Shown piece by piece: positions 1-9,176 of a stretch of 64,000 nucleotides of DNA. Source of the DNA: JAPORK01 sp026710285 (GTDB lineage: Bacteria; Pseudomonadota; Gammaproteobacteria; Pseudomonadales; Endozoicomonadaceae); assembly GCA_965201045.1 (NCBI GenBank), contig OZ241746.1, forward strand, positions 2,356,001 through 2,420,000, given 5' to 3'. How positions within the stretch are numbered: the first letter of the stretch is position 1; every line of letters begins with the position of its first letter. A program made the position numbers and the translations under genes. The notes under the pieces are model-generated. The model ran no database searches and was not told where the DNA came from. It saw only the letters and a list, made by a program, of their open reading frames with translations.

Positions 1-1
1 A

Positions 2-3000
2 ACAATCACTAAAGTGTGGGGTGACAGTAATGGTAAACCAGATATCAGCACAGTGACCAATGCTTATGATCAATATGGTAAAACAATTTATTCTAAAGAC
101 AATTATGGACGTGTTACCAAAGTAACCTATTGTCCTGTTAAAGGTGATACAGCTTGTCCTGCTATGCCAGAGGGGTGGATGTTTAGCACTTTAACACAAT
201 CTGTTACTACTTACCCCTCCGGCAAAACGATCAATATACCGCATGCCATAACATTCCCTGTGACCACTTACAACTATTATCGTCGTAAATTAAATCGTAA
301 TAATACCGGTTATATACTTGTGATTGATCATCAAATCTATCAGTCTGGTCATGCTCAGATTATTTCTAAACGATATTATTACAATGATTATCATGATGCA
401 TTAACCTATGGACTGGTAAGAAAAACTATTCTTAAAAAAAGAGATAATAATTTATTATCGACAGCTGCACTGATCAGGCATTATTATTATACCAAAGATC
501 ATGACAATTATAGTAAAACCAGCTACAACGCAATTGAATTAGAAGATGGAAAACTTCAACGCTTCCCATCAGTTACAACCAGTCTTTTTACTAATCAGGT
601 ATTGAAACAGACTGATATTAGCGGCACCAGGATATCCCGTTATCATTATGATAATTATGGTCGTTTAATACAGAAAGATATAGCAATGCATTCTTCTGTT
701 ACTGGCTGTATACACTATAAATACACTGTTTCTCCAGAGCTTAATCAAATATCAGTAACACTTATTAAAGGTTTACAACATAAAATTATTTTTGACAGTA
801 TCGGAAGAAAGCTTCAGGAGTGGAGCAAAACTATTGATGCAATAGGTAAAGCAGAGGCGGGGCGGTGGTTATTAAAAAAGCAGTTCGGTTATAATCGTTA
901 CGGTCATCTTATAAAAGTATACAGTTATACGACGAATGAATTAAAAAAAATAGATACATTAACAACAACTTATAAATATGATGATATGGGTGTGATCACA
1001 CAGGTTATACTTCCGGATGGTCAGCATATATTTAAACTTTACCATGATGCTAAGCGATGTATGATCAGTTATCGGATGAGTCGTCATGCTAAGCGTTCTG
1101 CTATAGAAATAGTTTATTACAACACATTAAATAAGCCGATAAAACAGATTACATTACCTGCTTTTCACAGGTCTTTGTCTGCTGTGAAAAATTTATGTGC
1201 TGTCAATAAATGGCAACAGGGTGCCAGGATTTTTAAAATAACTTATGATGGTTTTGGAAGAATTATTTCAGTAACTGATCCTGCCGACAGAACTATAACA
1301 AGAGTATATAATTCTCTGGGTGAAATAACTGTAATAAAAGACAGTTCCGGTCATGAACTCCACTATATCTATGATTTAACCGGACACCGGATTAAAGTTT
1401 ACAAGCAATACAGATTATCATCAAAGTATGGCAGCTGGTTAATGTATGCAGCACACTATAATCCTGCCGGACAGTTGCTGTGGCAGCAAGGTGCATCCTG
1501 CCAACATACTACTTACACCTATACTGTCGATGGTCATCCTTCTACAATAACAACACCGGCAGGACATGTTATTTCATTTAAATATAATCCGTCAGGTCTG
1601 CCTGTCACTCAATATATTAATGGACAATTACAAATGCAAATTGATTACGATCCGGTTACTGCATTACCAATAAAAAAGAGTGATATAACTGGAACAAGAA
1701 GATATTTTTACAGTAATGATGGCATGTTACAAAAGGAAGTACATGTAGGAAAAAATGGCTATCCGGACTATCGGTTACAGTGGTTTTATGATTTAAACAG
1801 ACGTTTAATTGCAGTAACAGATATTAATGGCAATAAAACAGTAACACAATATGATTCACTGGGAAGAATAGCAGCACTGTATTACAACAAGCTACATGGT
1901 CAGCGCCAGTTATTGACCTCTCTGGCATATGATGATTTTTCACGTATAACTGCAATACATTATGGCAGTGGTATGCAAAGAATTATAAATTATGATAACT
2001 ATGGGCGTCAGTATCAGGTAACAGATACATTAGATAAAAAACTGTTATTTCAGTGGAACTATACATATGATGTTGTTAACAATATTATTCAGATACAGCA
2101 ACAAGGTAGCAGTAAAGAGACAGGTTTGCTAAATTATCAGTACGATATGCAAAACAATCTTATTGCTATGACATGTCGTGGATCAGCCGGTTTACCACTG
2201 TGTCCAAGAGATACTGCTTTTACAGGATCAGGCTTAAGTAATGCACCGGTTATCATCCGTCAGCGTTATCACTTCAATCCATTAAATCGGCTGACAGAAG
2301 CCAAAGAAGTGTTACAAAATTCCTCAGAAGCAGCCACTTTGAGCAAAGTGATCTCATATCACTATTACAAGAATATGCCATTGCGCCTTCAGCACATTAA
2401 CACAAGCTGGAACAACCATCTGCCTGTTAGCAAAGATTTTATTTATGATACTGCTGGCAATATGACGGTGGACGGACAGGGAAATCAAATAGTTTTTAAC
2501 CCTTTTAATCAGATAACTGCTGTTATCACTACACAAGGTAAATACAGCCATTATAACTATGACGGTAGCGGTAAAGAAGTAATGGAAAAAACACCGTTTA
2601 GCATACACCACTTTTTTTACCGTGGGCATTATCTGATCAATGAAAGTATTCAGACCAGCGATAGCCAAAAGATACATACAGCAGGTTATCAGAGTATTGC
2701 TAGGACAATGGATGGTACGATTGATCAATATTATGAAAAAAACTATAAAGGAGATATTACCGGTGTTCTCACCCAAAAGAAGCCAGGTGGTCAGTATACA
2801 TTACACCGATATAATATTTATAGTCCTTATGGTATGTCTTGGCATCACCCGGAACCTGCTGAACTACTTTATAAACAGCTGTTAACAGGGTTTAATGGTG
2901 AGCGCAGTGATTCTGTTACAAACTGGCAGTTTTTAGGTGCAGGTCATCGCACGTATAATCCGCAACAACACTACTTTGTTAGTGAAGATCTGGCAGGGGA

Positions 3001-4066
3001 TGGTTATCGCTTTGCTGCTAATAACCCGATTATGAATATTGATTCTGATGGCAATATGTCACGGTCAATGAAAAAAGGTTTAAGGATAATAAACTATGTT
3101 ACAACACTCGGGTTTGGTGCTATACACAAAAGATGGGCAAATATTTTAGGAGTAACTCTTTTAGGGATGGTTTCTATAATCAATGCAGGACTTACTATAC
3201 CGTTAATTTCTAAGGATCTTAAAGCTGTTATTGCTGGTGTTGCAATCTTCGCAGGGTTGGATTTTGTCTCACTGTCTGCAGCCGTTTGCCCTGCTAATAA
3301 AGGATTAAATATTGCAGGAGCAGTTACAGGAAGTATTGCCATTCTTGCAACTTGTGTTGTCGGGTCAGTTATTTTAGGTAAAGGTATTTTCAATGGGATA
3401 AAATCAATAGTTAACGCCTATCGTGCTTATGATTTGGTTGATAATACTTTGACTGACAGTGTTGAGTCTGTCGCAGCGGTTACACCACAAAACATAAGAA
3501 CAACCACCACCTTAAGACAAGAATTATTAGAGCAAAACGCAAACTTTACAATAGATAAATATGATGGTGTGAGTTATCTGGTGTTCCAAAGTGATCAGGA
3601 AGTAAATGATGCTACAGAGATTTTTAAAACGATAAGAGAAAATACTGATGAAAATGTTATAGCATTATTGATGGCATCAAGAAATGAGGATATGCCAGTA
3701 AACTTACAAAGTATCGATGATTATTTAGATGCAATAAAAGAAACGTCGCTTGCGCCTGGCGGACCGATTGTTTACACAACAGAAGAAAAAATAATAGCTA
3801 TGCAAAAATTATTTGAACCTTTTGGAGTGTTCATAGAAAATAGAATGAGAAATGCCTTTTATGACATTATGCTATCTGAACACATCGTTGATTTTATTGG
3901 AGATAATGGACGTCATACGTTTGTAGGTCGTTATAATCAAAACAGAGGTCGGTTATTGATGAGTTGTTATAATAAACAGTTAGGCATCATTCAGCAAATG
4001 GAAACATATTCAAATTCAATAATAACAGCAGCTGTTGATTATTTAGAACGCTATATTATTTTTTGA
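2..4066 (+). CDS. RHS/YD-repeat protein 1 (5' end outside window)
   Basis: Large YD-repeat protein, 1,354 codons visible. The reading frame is open to the left edge and aligns with about residue 470 of the two paralogues further right (shared KVWGD..GKPDIS), so the N-terminus lies outside the window. The GTG at 14 is an internal Val codon. Many Tyr-Asp repeats (for example GRLIQKD, YDGFGRI, YDSLGRI) are followed by the RHS-associated core (GHRTYNPQQHYFVSED, then NPIMNIDSDGN). After the core, at about codon 1015 counted from the GTG at 14, comes a tail of about 336 residues with several hydrophobic helices (GLRIINYVTTLGFGAIHKR onward) and a polar C-terminus. In known RHS/TcC proteins the core forms a shell and the tail is often a released effector. 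The core here reads DSDGN where the paralogues have DPDGN. Toxicity and export route are unknown. Confidence 0.9.
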   Translation, partial: TITKVWGDSNGKPDISTVTNAYDQYGKTIYSKDNYGRVTKVTYCPVKGDTACPAMPEGWMFSTLTQSVTTYPSGKTINIPHAITFPVTTYNYYRRKLNRNNTGYILVIDHQIYQSGHAQIISKRYYYNDYHDALTYGLVRKTILKKRDNNLLSTAALIRHYYYTKDHDNYSKTSYNAIELEDGKLQRFPSVTTSLFTNQVLKQTDISGTRISRYHYDNYGRLIQKDIAMHSSVTGCIHYKYTVSPELNQISVTLIKGLQHKIIFDSIGRKLQEWSKTIDAIGKAEAGRWLLKKQFGYNRYGHLIKVYSYTTNELKKIDTLTTTYKYDDMGVITQVILPDGQHIFKLYHDAKRCMISYRMSRHAKRSAIEIVYYNTLNKPIKQITLPAFHRSLSAVKNLCAVNKWQQGARIFKITYDGFGRIISVTDPADRTITRVYNSLGEITVIKDSSGHELHYIYDLTGHRIKVYKQYRLSSKYGSWLMYAAHYNPAGQLLWQQGASCQHTTYTYTVDGHPSTITTPAGHVISFKYNPSGLPVTQYINGQLQMQIDYDPVTALPIKKSDITGTRRYFYSNDGMLQKEVHVGKNGYPDYRLQWFYDLNRRLIAVTDINGNKTVTQYDSLGRIAALYYNKLHGQRQLLTSLAYDDFSRITAIHYGSGMQRIINYDNYGRQYQVTDTLDKKLLFQWNYTYDVVNNIIQIQQQGSSKETGLLNYQYDMQNNLIAMTCRGSAGLPLCPRDTAFTGSGLSNAPVIIRQRYHFNPLNRLTEAKEVLQNSSEAATLSKVISYHYYKNMPLRLQHINTSWNNHLPVSKDFIYDTAGNMTVDGQGNQIVFNPFNQITAVITTQGKYSHYNYDGSGKEVMEKTPFSIHHFFYRGHYLINESIQTSDSQKIHTAGYQSIARTMDGTIDQYYEKNYKGDITGVLTQKKPGGQYTLHRYNIYSPYGMSWHHPEPAELLYKQLLTGFNGERSDSVTNWQFLGAGHRTYNPQQHYFVSEDLAGDGYRFAANNPIMNIDSDGNMSRSMKKGLRIINYVTTLGFGAIHKRWANILGVTLLGMVSIINAGLTIPLISKDLKAVIAGVAIFAGLDFVSLSAAVCPANKGLNIAGAVTGSIAILATCVVGSVILGKGIFNGIKSIVNAYRAYDLVDNTLTDSVESVAAVTPQNIRTTTTLRQELLEQNANFTIDKYDGVSYLVFQSDQEVNDATEIFKTIRENTDENVIALLMASRNEDMPVNLQSIDDYLDAIKETSLAPGGPIVYTTEEKIIAMQKLFEPFGVFIENRMRNAFYDIMLSEHIVDFIGDNGRHTFVGRYNQNRGRLLMSCYNKQLGIIQQMETYSNSIITAAVDYLERYIIF

Positions 4067-4137
4067 TAATTTAAATTTAGAAATTTTTAGATAACAAAAT
4101 AGTTTAAACTGAATTGATTACAAACTCAGGAATGTAT
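4001..4137. repeat. 137-bp direct repeat, left copy
   Basis: This segment covers the last 66 bases of RHS gene 1 including the stop, plus 71 bases downstream. It recurs without indels at 21626-21762, immediately upstream of RHS gene 2. I count four mismatches, all transitions and all outside the coding part. The two copies bracket the polysaccharide island. Confidence 0.9.
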
Positions 4138-4224
4138 ATTAACCATGTCAACAAACGACTTCAACAATTGAGATTAACAGCAAAAATAACTGAACTTGCC
4201 ACAACTACTTTTTAAAGATTCATT

Positions 4225-5295
4225 TTAAGATTCTGTAACTTCCTTTCTTTGATAAATTTTTTGCAATGCTTTCATCAGATTTTCTTTATTATTTATATTT
4301 TGGACAGCCTCTGAATTAGCTTGTGCTTTTTCTCTGTTACCATTAAAAAAAGAGATAATATTGTCTGCAAAATCATCCGGCGTTGTACATGTAGAAAAAC
4401 CGGGAATAGCTTTAAACGCACCTATGTTTCTACCCAGAATAGGCAATCCATGGGTTGCTGCTTCTAACAGTGTAACAGAGTGTCCTTCCCATGATGAAGT
4501 TTGAATATATAAAGTACATTCGCAGAGCATTTCCATTGCTTTATCATGAGACACCATGCCTGTTACGGTTACACCTGCCTGCTCCAGAGCAACTGTATAC
4601 TGATTGTTATATTTGGCGTTTTCTCCACCTATCCACAAAAACTTAATCTCATATGTACCATTATCTTTTGCTCTGACTTTTTTTACTACTTCAGCAAAAA
4701 AGAGCGGATCTTTTTGAGGGCAGACACGACCAATTGTACAAATAGTATGTTCTCTTTTTTTGGTTGTTGATCGGGCAATAACAGCATCACTAATATTATA
4801 TAATGCAGAAATATTTCTGGCACCTAGCATATACTTGCAAAGTTTTTCTTCATAAGGACCACAGGGAGCAAAATTTCCACCAGGTAATGATAAAAAACTT
4901 TCCATAATAAAAAACAATAAACGCTTAAATACAGAAATATCTCTTCTTAAAAAAGAAAAACCACGTGGTGTATAAATAACCCTGTGATCAAAAAAACAGG
5001 CTAATCTTGTATAACCACCTGCAAATGATGAATGTGCATGAATAATATCCGGATTGATCTTTTTAACTGTTTTTTTGATATAAGCTATTCTTGCATAGTG
5101 CGAAGAAGGTAAATAAAGAATTTTTTTAACCCGACCGGAAAAATCAATACCAATATCATCTCCTGTACGTATATTTACCAGCAGGTAATGTGTTGCATGA
5201 AGGGCATAATCAATACAGTTACTGATTGATGCAATAACACCGCCACCAAACGATTCAGTAATATGCAGAACAACACAGCTTTTCTCTTTGTTCAT
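4225..5295 (-). CDS. GT4-family glycosyltransferase
   Basis: Predicted retaining GT-B glycosyltransferase of 356 residues acting at the cytoplasmic face of the membrane. The N-terminal Rossmann domain starts VVLHITESFGGGV. The donor-binding C-terminal domain shows TICTIGRVCPQKDP and the EX7E motif (SSWEGHSVTLLEAA). The start ATG at 5295 is preceded by AGGAG. It is the last gene of the minus-strand polysaccharide cluster and is separated from the Wzy-like gene by an IS4-family insertion, so it may have lost the operon transcript. Donor and acceptor sugars cannot be read from the sequence. Confidence 0.85.
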   Translation of the reverse strand: MNKEKSCVVLHITESFGGGVIASISNCIDYALHATHYLLVNIRTGDDIGIDFSGRVKKILYLPSSHYARIAYIKKTVKKINPDIIHAHSSFAGGYTRLACFFDHRVIYTPRGFSFLRRDISVFKRLLFFIMESFLSLPGGNFAPCGPYEEKLCKYMLGARNISALYNISDAVIARSTTKKREHTICTIGRVCPQKDPLFFAEVVKKVRAKDNGTYEIKFLWIGGENAKYNNQYTVALEQAGVTVTGMVSHDKAMEMLCECTLYIQTSSWEGHSVTLLEAATHGLPILGRNIGAFKAIPGFSTCTTPDDFADNIISFFNGNREKAQANSEAVQNINNKENLMKALQKIYQRKEVTES

Positions 5296-5386
5296 AAGGT
5301 AGAAAACTCCTGATTAAAATTTCATGTTTTCTTTCCCCCCTGAAAAACAAAAAAATATGCTTTATCTTAAAAAAAGTTTTATCTTA

Positions 5387-6661
5387 CAATACTTCGGACA
5401 GTTTTGACTAAAAAATATTTATGAGTAGAATCTGTAGAAATACAAAAACAAACAGAGAACTACTCATGGAAGACACAATAGATAAAATTTTGAAATCAAT
5501 GTCAAAAATAAAAAAACATCACAGAATATTTATTACTATTTTATTGTGTACTCTTATGTTTTTTCGAGGAAAAGCAACGTTTAGAAATATGAGTCGTTAC
5601 TGTGGAATAAACGAAAAGCGATTCAGTCGATGGTACAGAAGAGAATTTGATTTTACAGTTTTCAACTGTAAATTGCTAGCTTATGAATCAAAGGAAAAAG
5701 AATACATTGCTGCAATCGATGCCAGTTTCATGGAGAAAAGCGGTAAAAAAACAGAAGGTTTAGGTAAGTTTTATAATGGAAAAACAGGACGTTCAGAGTA
5801 TGGACTGGAAATGTCATTAGTGAGTATTATTGATATGACTGCAAATACTGCGTATGCGTTGGACGCACGTCAAACATTAAATGATACTGATAAGACTAAG
5901 ACAGACTGTTATGTTCAGCAAGTTAAAAGATTAAAAGCTCCTCTTAATGATTTAGATATTAAATATTTAGTTTGTGATGCTTACTACACTAAAGAGAAAT
6001 TTATTCGTCCCGTCACCGAACAAGGACTACACATAGTAGGAAAATTACGTATTGATGCTGATGCATGGTGGCCTTATCAGGGAAAGTACAAAGGAAAAGG
6101 CAGACCGAAACGATATGATGGAAAAGTAAATTTCAGTAAAGACACAAAACGATTTGAATATGTAGGCAAAATGGATCAGGAAATTGAAGTTTATACCACA
6201 ATTGTTTGGTTGAAAATGATTAAACAAAAAATTCGTATTGTTCTACTTAAGTTTAAAGACAAGCATGTTCTCTTATATTCAACAGATACAGCACTGGGTG
6301 CAAATAAAATAATTAGTTATTATAAAGCGCGATACCAAATTGAATTTGTATTTCGTGATGCTAAGCAACATACGGGGCTAACACATTGTCAGTCACGCAG
6401 TAAAAAAGCTATTCATACACAAATTAATGCATCGTTAACAGCATTAAATTTGATTAAATTGCAAGATAAATGGAAAAAAAATACAGATAAAAAAACTGTT
6501 ATTTCTATAGCAAGCTGGAAGCGCCGTAAGCTCAATCAGCACCTTATGAAAACACTTTTTCAAGAGTTAGATTTAGACATGAAAGACCAAAAAGTCATGG
6601 ACGTTTATAAGCAATTCAGCAACTACGGTACAATTGCTGCTTAAAACTGTCCGAAGTATTG
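5387..6661 (+). mobile_element. Complete IS4-family insertion sequence
   Basis: The element is 1,275 bp, bounded by inverted repeats starting CAATACTTCGGACAGTTTT (left) and ending AAAACTGTCCGAAGTATTG (right). Both sides are flanked by the hexamer ATCTTA (5381-5386 and 6662-6667), a probable target duplication. It carries one intact transposase gene. It sits between two genes of the polysaccharide cluster. A deleted relative lies at 13828-13938. Confidence 0.85.
5421..6644 (+). CDS. IS4-family transposase
   Basis: DDE transposase of 407 residues. Visible catalytic residues are Asp in AAIDASF, Asp in LVCDAYYTK and Glu in the signature YKARYQIEFVFRDAK, which matches the IS4 Y-(2)-R-(3)-E-(6)-K pattern exactly. 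The frame is uninterrupted and both ends of the element are present, so it may be active. The start could be the first ATG (5421) or the internal one before EDTIDKI; no strong ribosome site decides this. Confidence 0.9.
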   Translation: MSRICRNTKTNRELLMEDTIDKILKSMSKIKKHHRIFITILLCTLMFFRGKATFRNMSRYCGINEKRFSRWYRREFDFTVFNCKLLAYESKEKEYIAAIDASFMEKSGKKTEGLGKFYNGKTGRSEYGLEMSLVSIIDMTANTAYALDARQTLNDTDKTKTDCYVQQVKRLKAPLNDLDIKYLVCDAYYTKEKFIRPVTEQGLHIVGKLRIDADAWWPYQGKYKGKGRPKRYDGKVNFSKDTKRFEYVGKMDQEIEVYTTIVWLKMIKQKIRIVLLKFKDKHVLLYSTDTALGANKIISYYKARYQIEFVFRDAKQHTGLTHCQSRSKKAIHTQINASLTALNLIKLQDKWKKNTDKKTVISIASWKRRKLNQHLMKTLFQELDLDMKDQKVMDVYKQFSNYGTIAA

Positions 6662-7030
6662 ATCTTAGAAAATTAATAAAAATTAACAAAAAGAATGACA
6701 AATCACAATACAGACAGACTAAATCAAAAAGTTGTCTGTTGTTACTTAATCCCAGTTCGGATATTTTTTGGCACAATATCTTATGTTTTATGTCACTATT
6801 TTCAAAAATATGCCGTCATTCCGGCAAAGGCCGGCAAAGGCGGCAATTCATTAAAGAATAATTATCACAAAAATATAACTTCCCTGTTTACGGGATTTCG
6901 GCAATCCCTGCCGCAATAATGCAGCTTTTCAGCGTTATCTGTTTGTTAATGAAAGTTTTTTGTTAAACCAAAAACTCCGAACTGGGGTTGCTTTCACCAT
7001 TTAAGTTTCTCTTGTGTTTTTAAAAGTTAT
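6662..7030. other. Gene-free stretch with a MITE-like repeat
   Basis: This 369-bp gap between the IS4 element and the Wzy-like gene contains no convincing gene. Most of it is the inverted-repeat-bounded element 6751-6986. Within it is a short GC-rich run (CCGTCATTCCGGCAAAGG) with a partly repeated unit. Confidence 0.6.
6751..6986. repeat. MITE-like element with CCCAGTTCGGA ends
   Basis: A 236-bp non-coding segment begins CCCAGTTCGGA and ends with the reverse complement TCCGAACTGGG; the inner flanks (TTTTTTGG / CCAAAAA) continue the symmetry. Similar end sequences occur near 44756-44790 and 52268-52316, so this looks like a dispersed family. No transposase is encoded. Confidence 0.55.
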
Positions 7031-8137
7031 TCATCTGTTATGACGCTTTAATAAAAAAATTTTTTTATCTTTACTATTTGAATTTAAATCATAAAAATAC
7101 ATTCCTGGTAATAATAACAGGCAATATGAAGATAAATGCCTTAAATAAGATCCTAAATCTGGCTCAAACAGTATCTGAGTCAACCAGTGTCCTGCTAACA
7201 GACAAATACAAAAATATGGAAATATAATGTTTTTGTCTTTATTTTGTTTGATGCTATATACACAATCTTTTATTAAAATCAACAACAGCAAATTAAATAA
7301 TGTTAAAAATACGGATTTAACTGAATAATAAAAAAATACAGGGAAAAATAATCTGAGAAATGCATAGCAATAATTTATAAAAAAATTGATTATCCCTTTT
7401 GCTGGGAGTAAATTAGTAAACATAGAAAGTGCAGTATTACTATTATGCCGATGTTGATTTAATGAATCTCTTACTTCATCTATTTTATCTATACCATACC
7501 TGTGAGAAAAAAATAAAAAATATAAAACAACAAGTGTAATTAAAGTGAATGCAAACTCTTTATTAGTATACTTTAAAAGTAACAATCCTGCGGCTACAAG
7601 TAATGCAATCAAATAATAACTTCTAAAATAATCAATATAAAAAAAATATATAATACTTATAAAAAACAAAGGAATATAATCTATCCATTTTTCTTTTTTA
7701 TTTTGATGAAACAAAAAACAAACAAAAAAAACAACTAAAGACAATGTATGCATGAAAAGAACAATGAATTCTTTTGAAAGCTGCAAAAAAAAATGAGTAA
7801 TGCAGACAGTGTAAAACGTAGTGAATAATAGCCTTTTTACAGAAGTTGAAAAATAGATAAAAACCATCATGATCAAAAAAGAAAATACAGCTATAATCTT
7901 TTTCCACTCATTCAAACTAAATGCTGAAAAAAAATAACTTGTATTGGCATATGAGTCATTCGGACAAAATTTAGTAGTTTTTCCTATGCCATTAATAATA
8001 GTATTTTCATCAAGGAAAAATTTATTAGGAAGAATGTCTCTGTGATAAAATAGCATAAAACAGAAAAACATTATCAGCAAAAAAGCAATAATGATTCTGA
8101 TAAAAAAATTCGCTTCTATTTCGAGAAAAGCTCTCAT
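7031..8137 (-). CDS. Wzy-like polysaccharide polymerase (membrane protein)
   Basis: Very hydrophobic protein of 368 residues with about ten predicted membrane helices separated by short basic loops. It has one longer soluble stretch (RYGIDKIDEVRDSLNQHRHN), a common topology of O-antigen/EPS polymerases. The ATG at 8137 has GAGAG eight bases upstream and is preferred over the GTG at 8146. No family-specific motif is decisive, because Wzy proteins diverge strongly. The call rests on topology and position in a glycosyltransferase cluster. A flippase is the main alternative, but the helix count and the large loop fit Wzy better. Confidence 0.55.
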   Translation of the reverse strand: MRAFLEIEANFFIRIIIAFLLIMFFCFMLFYHRDILPNKFFLDENTIINGIGKTTKFCPNDSYANTSYFFSAFSLNEWKKIIAVFSFLIMMVFIYFSTSVKRLLFTTFYTVCITHFFLQLSKEFIVLFMHTLSLVVFFVCFLFHQNKKEKWIDYIPLFFISIIYFFYIDYFRSYYLIALLVAAGLLLLKYTNKEFAFTLITLVVLYFLFFSHRYGIDKIDEVRDSLNQHRHNSNTALSMFTNLLPAKGIINFFINYCYAFLRLFFPVFFYYSVKSVFLTLFNLLLLILIKDCVYSIKQNKDKNIIFPYFCICLLAGHWLTQILFEPDLGSYLRHLSSYCLLLLPGMYFYDLNSNSKDKKIFLLKRHNR

Positions 8138-8194
8138 GAATAACACTCTCTTTAGTAAAGATAAAATAAAATTATCATAAGTAATTTTCCAGTA

Positions 8195-9082
8195 TTATTT
8201 TTTAACAGTAACAATATCAAATGATGAAATGAGTAAATCTTTTTTTTCTCTGTTTCTAAATTGAGCATTTAGCTTACTGATTGATAGTGGCATTTTTTCC
8301 CATTCGGTTTTATTAACTATATTATAGTCAAAACCTGCATTATGAAAACAAGATGAAATTTCTGAAATGCTCATTCTGTTAGTATAAAAACCGGACGATG
8401 AAAAAAGTTTTGATTCCCAGACATATTCAGAAAATCTTAAATGATTGAGTGAATTATTGAAATGATCTTGCAGATCAACAGTATGAGATGAATAACAGTT
8501 AGTTTTTAACACTCTTTGCATTTCTTTGATTAATGAAAGAAAACTCCTTTTTCTTACATGTTCAAGGGTCGCATTAGAGAATATTATATCAATGGATTCA
8601 TTCTCTATTTTCTTGAAAGAATTAATACCATCTGTAAAATATTTTGCATTTAGAGTGACAAGCATATCTGCCACTGTTTTACAATGAGATATATGCGGAA
8701 CATTGCATCCTTTTTCTCGAAGCTCGCGTGCCATTTTTTTATAAAATTCAGCATCATTTATTGCAAAATAGCCAACATCTATAAGGATGATTTTTGCACC
8801 AATTGAAGATGCAATTAATGCTGATGCAAGACTATCTCCCGGACCTATTTCAATTAAAGTTTTTCCATATAGTTTTTCTTTTTTTATATTGATTAAATCA
8901 AGATGCTTATAAAATACTTTGAGTGAATAATCAGCCTGATCCATACATCCGGGTTTGAATATTCCTATTTTTCTCCAAACAGAATAAGTACATGGAAGTT
9001 TACTCAGGATAATTTTAATAATAATTTTCAAATGCCATGGTGTATATTTTTTCAGGTAATATACTATGAGTTTAATCTTCAA
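8195..9082 (-). CDS. Class I SAM-dependent methyltransferase
   Basis: Protein of 295 residues. A basic N-terminus precedes a Rossmann methyltransferase core. Motif I is TLIEIGPGDSLASALIA (glycine-rich SAM loop), followed by an acidic strand end (IILIDVGYF) and a post-core segment IIFSNATLEHVRKRSF typical of motif IV. It probably methylates a sugar or lipid-linked intermediate of the neighbouring cluster. The start codon appears to be TTG at 9082. Spacing to the adjacent glycosyltransferase is 94 bp. Substrate unknown. Confidence 0.75.
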   Translation of the reverse strand: MKIKLIVYYLKKYTPWHLKIIIKIILSKLPCTYSVWRKIGIFKPGCMDQADYSLKVFYKHLDLINIKKEKLYGKTLIEIGPGDSLASALIASSIGAKIILIDVGYFAINDAEFYKKMARELREKGCNVPHISHCKTVADMLVTLNAKYFTDGINSFKKIENESIDIIFSNATLEHVRKRSFLSLIKEMQRVLKTNCYSSHTVDLQDHFNNSLNHLRFSEYVWESKLFSSSGFYTNRMSISEISSCFHNAGFDYNIVNKTEWEKMPLSISKLNAQFRNREKKDLLISSFDIVTVKK

Positions 9083-9176
9083 AACATTACCACACTCGAC
9101 ATTTTTTACGTATACCTGTAAGCATTCTTTTTCTCCAGGTTTGGATCATAATATATCTTAATCGGGTTAGCAGGTT

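Noticed and set aside
2354..3393. Minus-strand and alternative-frame open frames inside the RHS genes (also at 22469-22744, 25703-26167, 31460-31771 and others)
   Set aside because: They lie wholly inside strongly supported YD-repeat genes, recur at the same relative place in each paralogue because the DNA is repeated, and have no ribosome sites.
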